Shown here one piece after another: positions 61,993 through 64,000 of a stretch of 64,000 nt of DNA (positions within the stretch are counted from its first letter, which is position 1; each line of letters opens with the position of its first letter). Source of the DNA: Solea solea (Eukaryota; Chordata; Actinopteri; Pleuronectiformes; Soleidae). A model generated the notes under the pieces. That model ran no database searches. It saw only the letters and a list, made by a program, of their open reading frames with translations, and was not told where the DNA came from. The position numbers and the translations under genes are program-made. The DNA lies in NCBI RefSeq assembly GCF_958295425.1, contig NC_081138.1, forward strand, positions 25,875,733-25,939,732, written 5' to 3'.

Positions 61993-62170
61993 AGGTTTTC
62001 TCTGGGTACTCCGGCTTACTCCGCACAGTCTAATCATAGTCCAATCAAGGGACATACTGATTGGGGTGAGTGTGACAAAGACGTGAATGTGTGTGTGGAC
62101 TGCTGTTTGTCTGCATATGTTAGCCCTGTGATAGGCTGACATGCATCCAATAATAGCTGTGATTGGTGCC
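61850..62170. repeat. Dispersed teleost repeat with a tRNA-like head, interrupted by (TG)n
   Basis: The left part resembles a box-B-like segment (CAGGGAGGTTTGAA) followed by the conserved body (TTTGCATGTTCTC, TCTGGGTACTCCGGCTT) and an end with CCTGTGATAGGCTGAC. Related pieces lie at 11380-11575, 16015-16265, 22580-22805, 58080-58265, 60308-60440 and 61575-61680. This is a very common fish repeat; I do not know its family name with certainty. The (TG)n insert covers 61956-61991. Confidence 0.7.
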
Positions 62171-62857
62171 AGCGTAAACTGCATAAAAAAGTAAAAAACT
62201 TGCAATCAGGCAGCTATTGGATGATAATAGCTGTCAATCAAACTCCTGTCCACTCACATGTGCATTACTTTATCATCAATTTTCCTCTAAATGGGAACAT
62301 CATTTACAAAATTGCCGACATTTTCTATTGAAGACCCGAAACTATCACTTGACACCATTAACTCCTCAGGAATGGAACGGTTACTTGATTTACTGACGTT
62401 GTAAATCAAGTGAAAAGTGGATTCATTTTCCCAGAGACCGCCGTTCAAACGGAGTTCTTTATGTAACCAGCGAAGTCAGCCACTGGTGGCTCAGTGCTAC
62501 ATCTGTCTTACTTCCTAGGCTTCACTTTTCAAACCAAAAGACTACACGGTCTTTGCTCCTCTGTGATCCTCAGTGGATACCTGGTACAGATAATGGATGG
62601 ATGGATTAATCGCAGATCAAGATCACCTCATTGGCTCAGCATAGGATTTAGAATTTGACAAGAGAATTTTACCCAGGAGGAAAAAGGCCTTTGTTCTTTG
62701 GAAGACAGACACAAGGTGACACCAGTGACCTGTAGCGCAAGTTTATACGAGCCATTTCTTTTCCTGTCTTCATTTTTTGACAGAGGCATTAATATGTTCC
62801 TGATATTAGCTTTTCCTCAATTACCAAATTTGATTTTCCTATTTTCAGCAGTGTTCA

Positions 62858-64000
<1,143 letters not shown>

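Noticed and set aside
61870..62205. Open frames on both strands around a (TG)n tract
   Set aside because: They are produced by the microsatellite and the dispersed repeat, not by a gene.

Overview
The window is vertebrate nuclear DNA, almost certainly from a teleost fish. It holds small exons split by introns with canonical GT-AG ends, abundant (CA)n, (TA)n, (GA)n and CAGA microsatellites, and fish-type dispersed repeats (hAT-like MITEs, Tc1/mariner relics, L2- and RTE-like LINE pieces). No operon, prokaryotic gene, CRISPR array or RNA gene was seen.

One protein-coding gene runs through the whole window on the minus strand: the middle part of csmd1 (CUB and Sushi multiple domains 1). Reading from 64000 down to 1, I place 27 coding exons, totalling 4,212 nt. 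They join in one open frame of 1,403 complete codons plus a partial codon at each end, with no frameshift or stop. They encode the second part of one CUB domain, seven complete CUB domains, the first part of a ninth CUB, and the eight sushi (CCP) domains between them. Against the known CSMD1 architecture (14 CUBs alternating with sushi domains, then a sushi run, one membrane helix and a short tail), this corresponds to CUB5 (partial) through CUB13 (partial). The paralog call rests on residues shared with CSMD1 rather than CSMD2 or CSMD3, for example [12 protein letters not shown] in CUB9, AGLFGNF in CUB6 and APCGYNVT in CUB13. The signal peptide, the sushi run, the membrane helix and the ends of the gene lie outside.

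Layout from the 5' side of the gene: CUB5 end and sushi5 (63528-62911); a 5.8 kb intron; CUB6 and sushi6 (57084-54695); CUB7 and sushi7 (52705-43748), split by a 6.5 kb intron that appears to start with GC instead of GT; CUB8 and sushi8 (39739-37279); CUB9 and sushi9 (34904-28631); a 12 kb intron; a tight cluster with CUB10, sushi10 and CUB11 (16622-11653); a 4.6 kb intron; then sushi11, CUB12, sushi12 and the first part of CUB13 (7058-1218). Every intron at a domain border is phase 1, so domains are modular cassettes; introns inside domains vary in phase.

Everything else is intron. The recognisable contents are three hAT-like MITEs with 8-bp target duplications, one long-armed inverted-repeat MITE ending 24 bp from a splice donor, a nested repeat pair, two broken LINE reverse-transcriptase fragments, two Tc1/mariner-like relics, several copies of a tRNA-headed fish repeat, and many microsatellites, three of which sit directly at splice sites. 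I found no second gene and nothing that amounts to an undescribed biological system; the most checkable oddities are the GC-AG intron, the microsatellites at splice junctions, and CUB domains that have lost their calcium-site acids.
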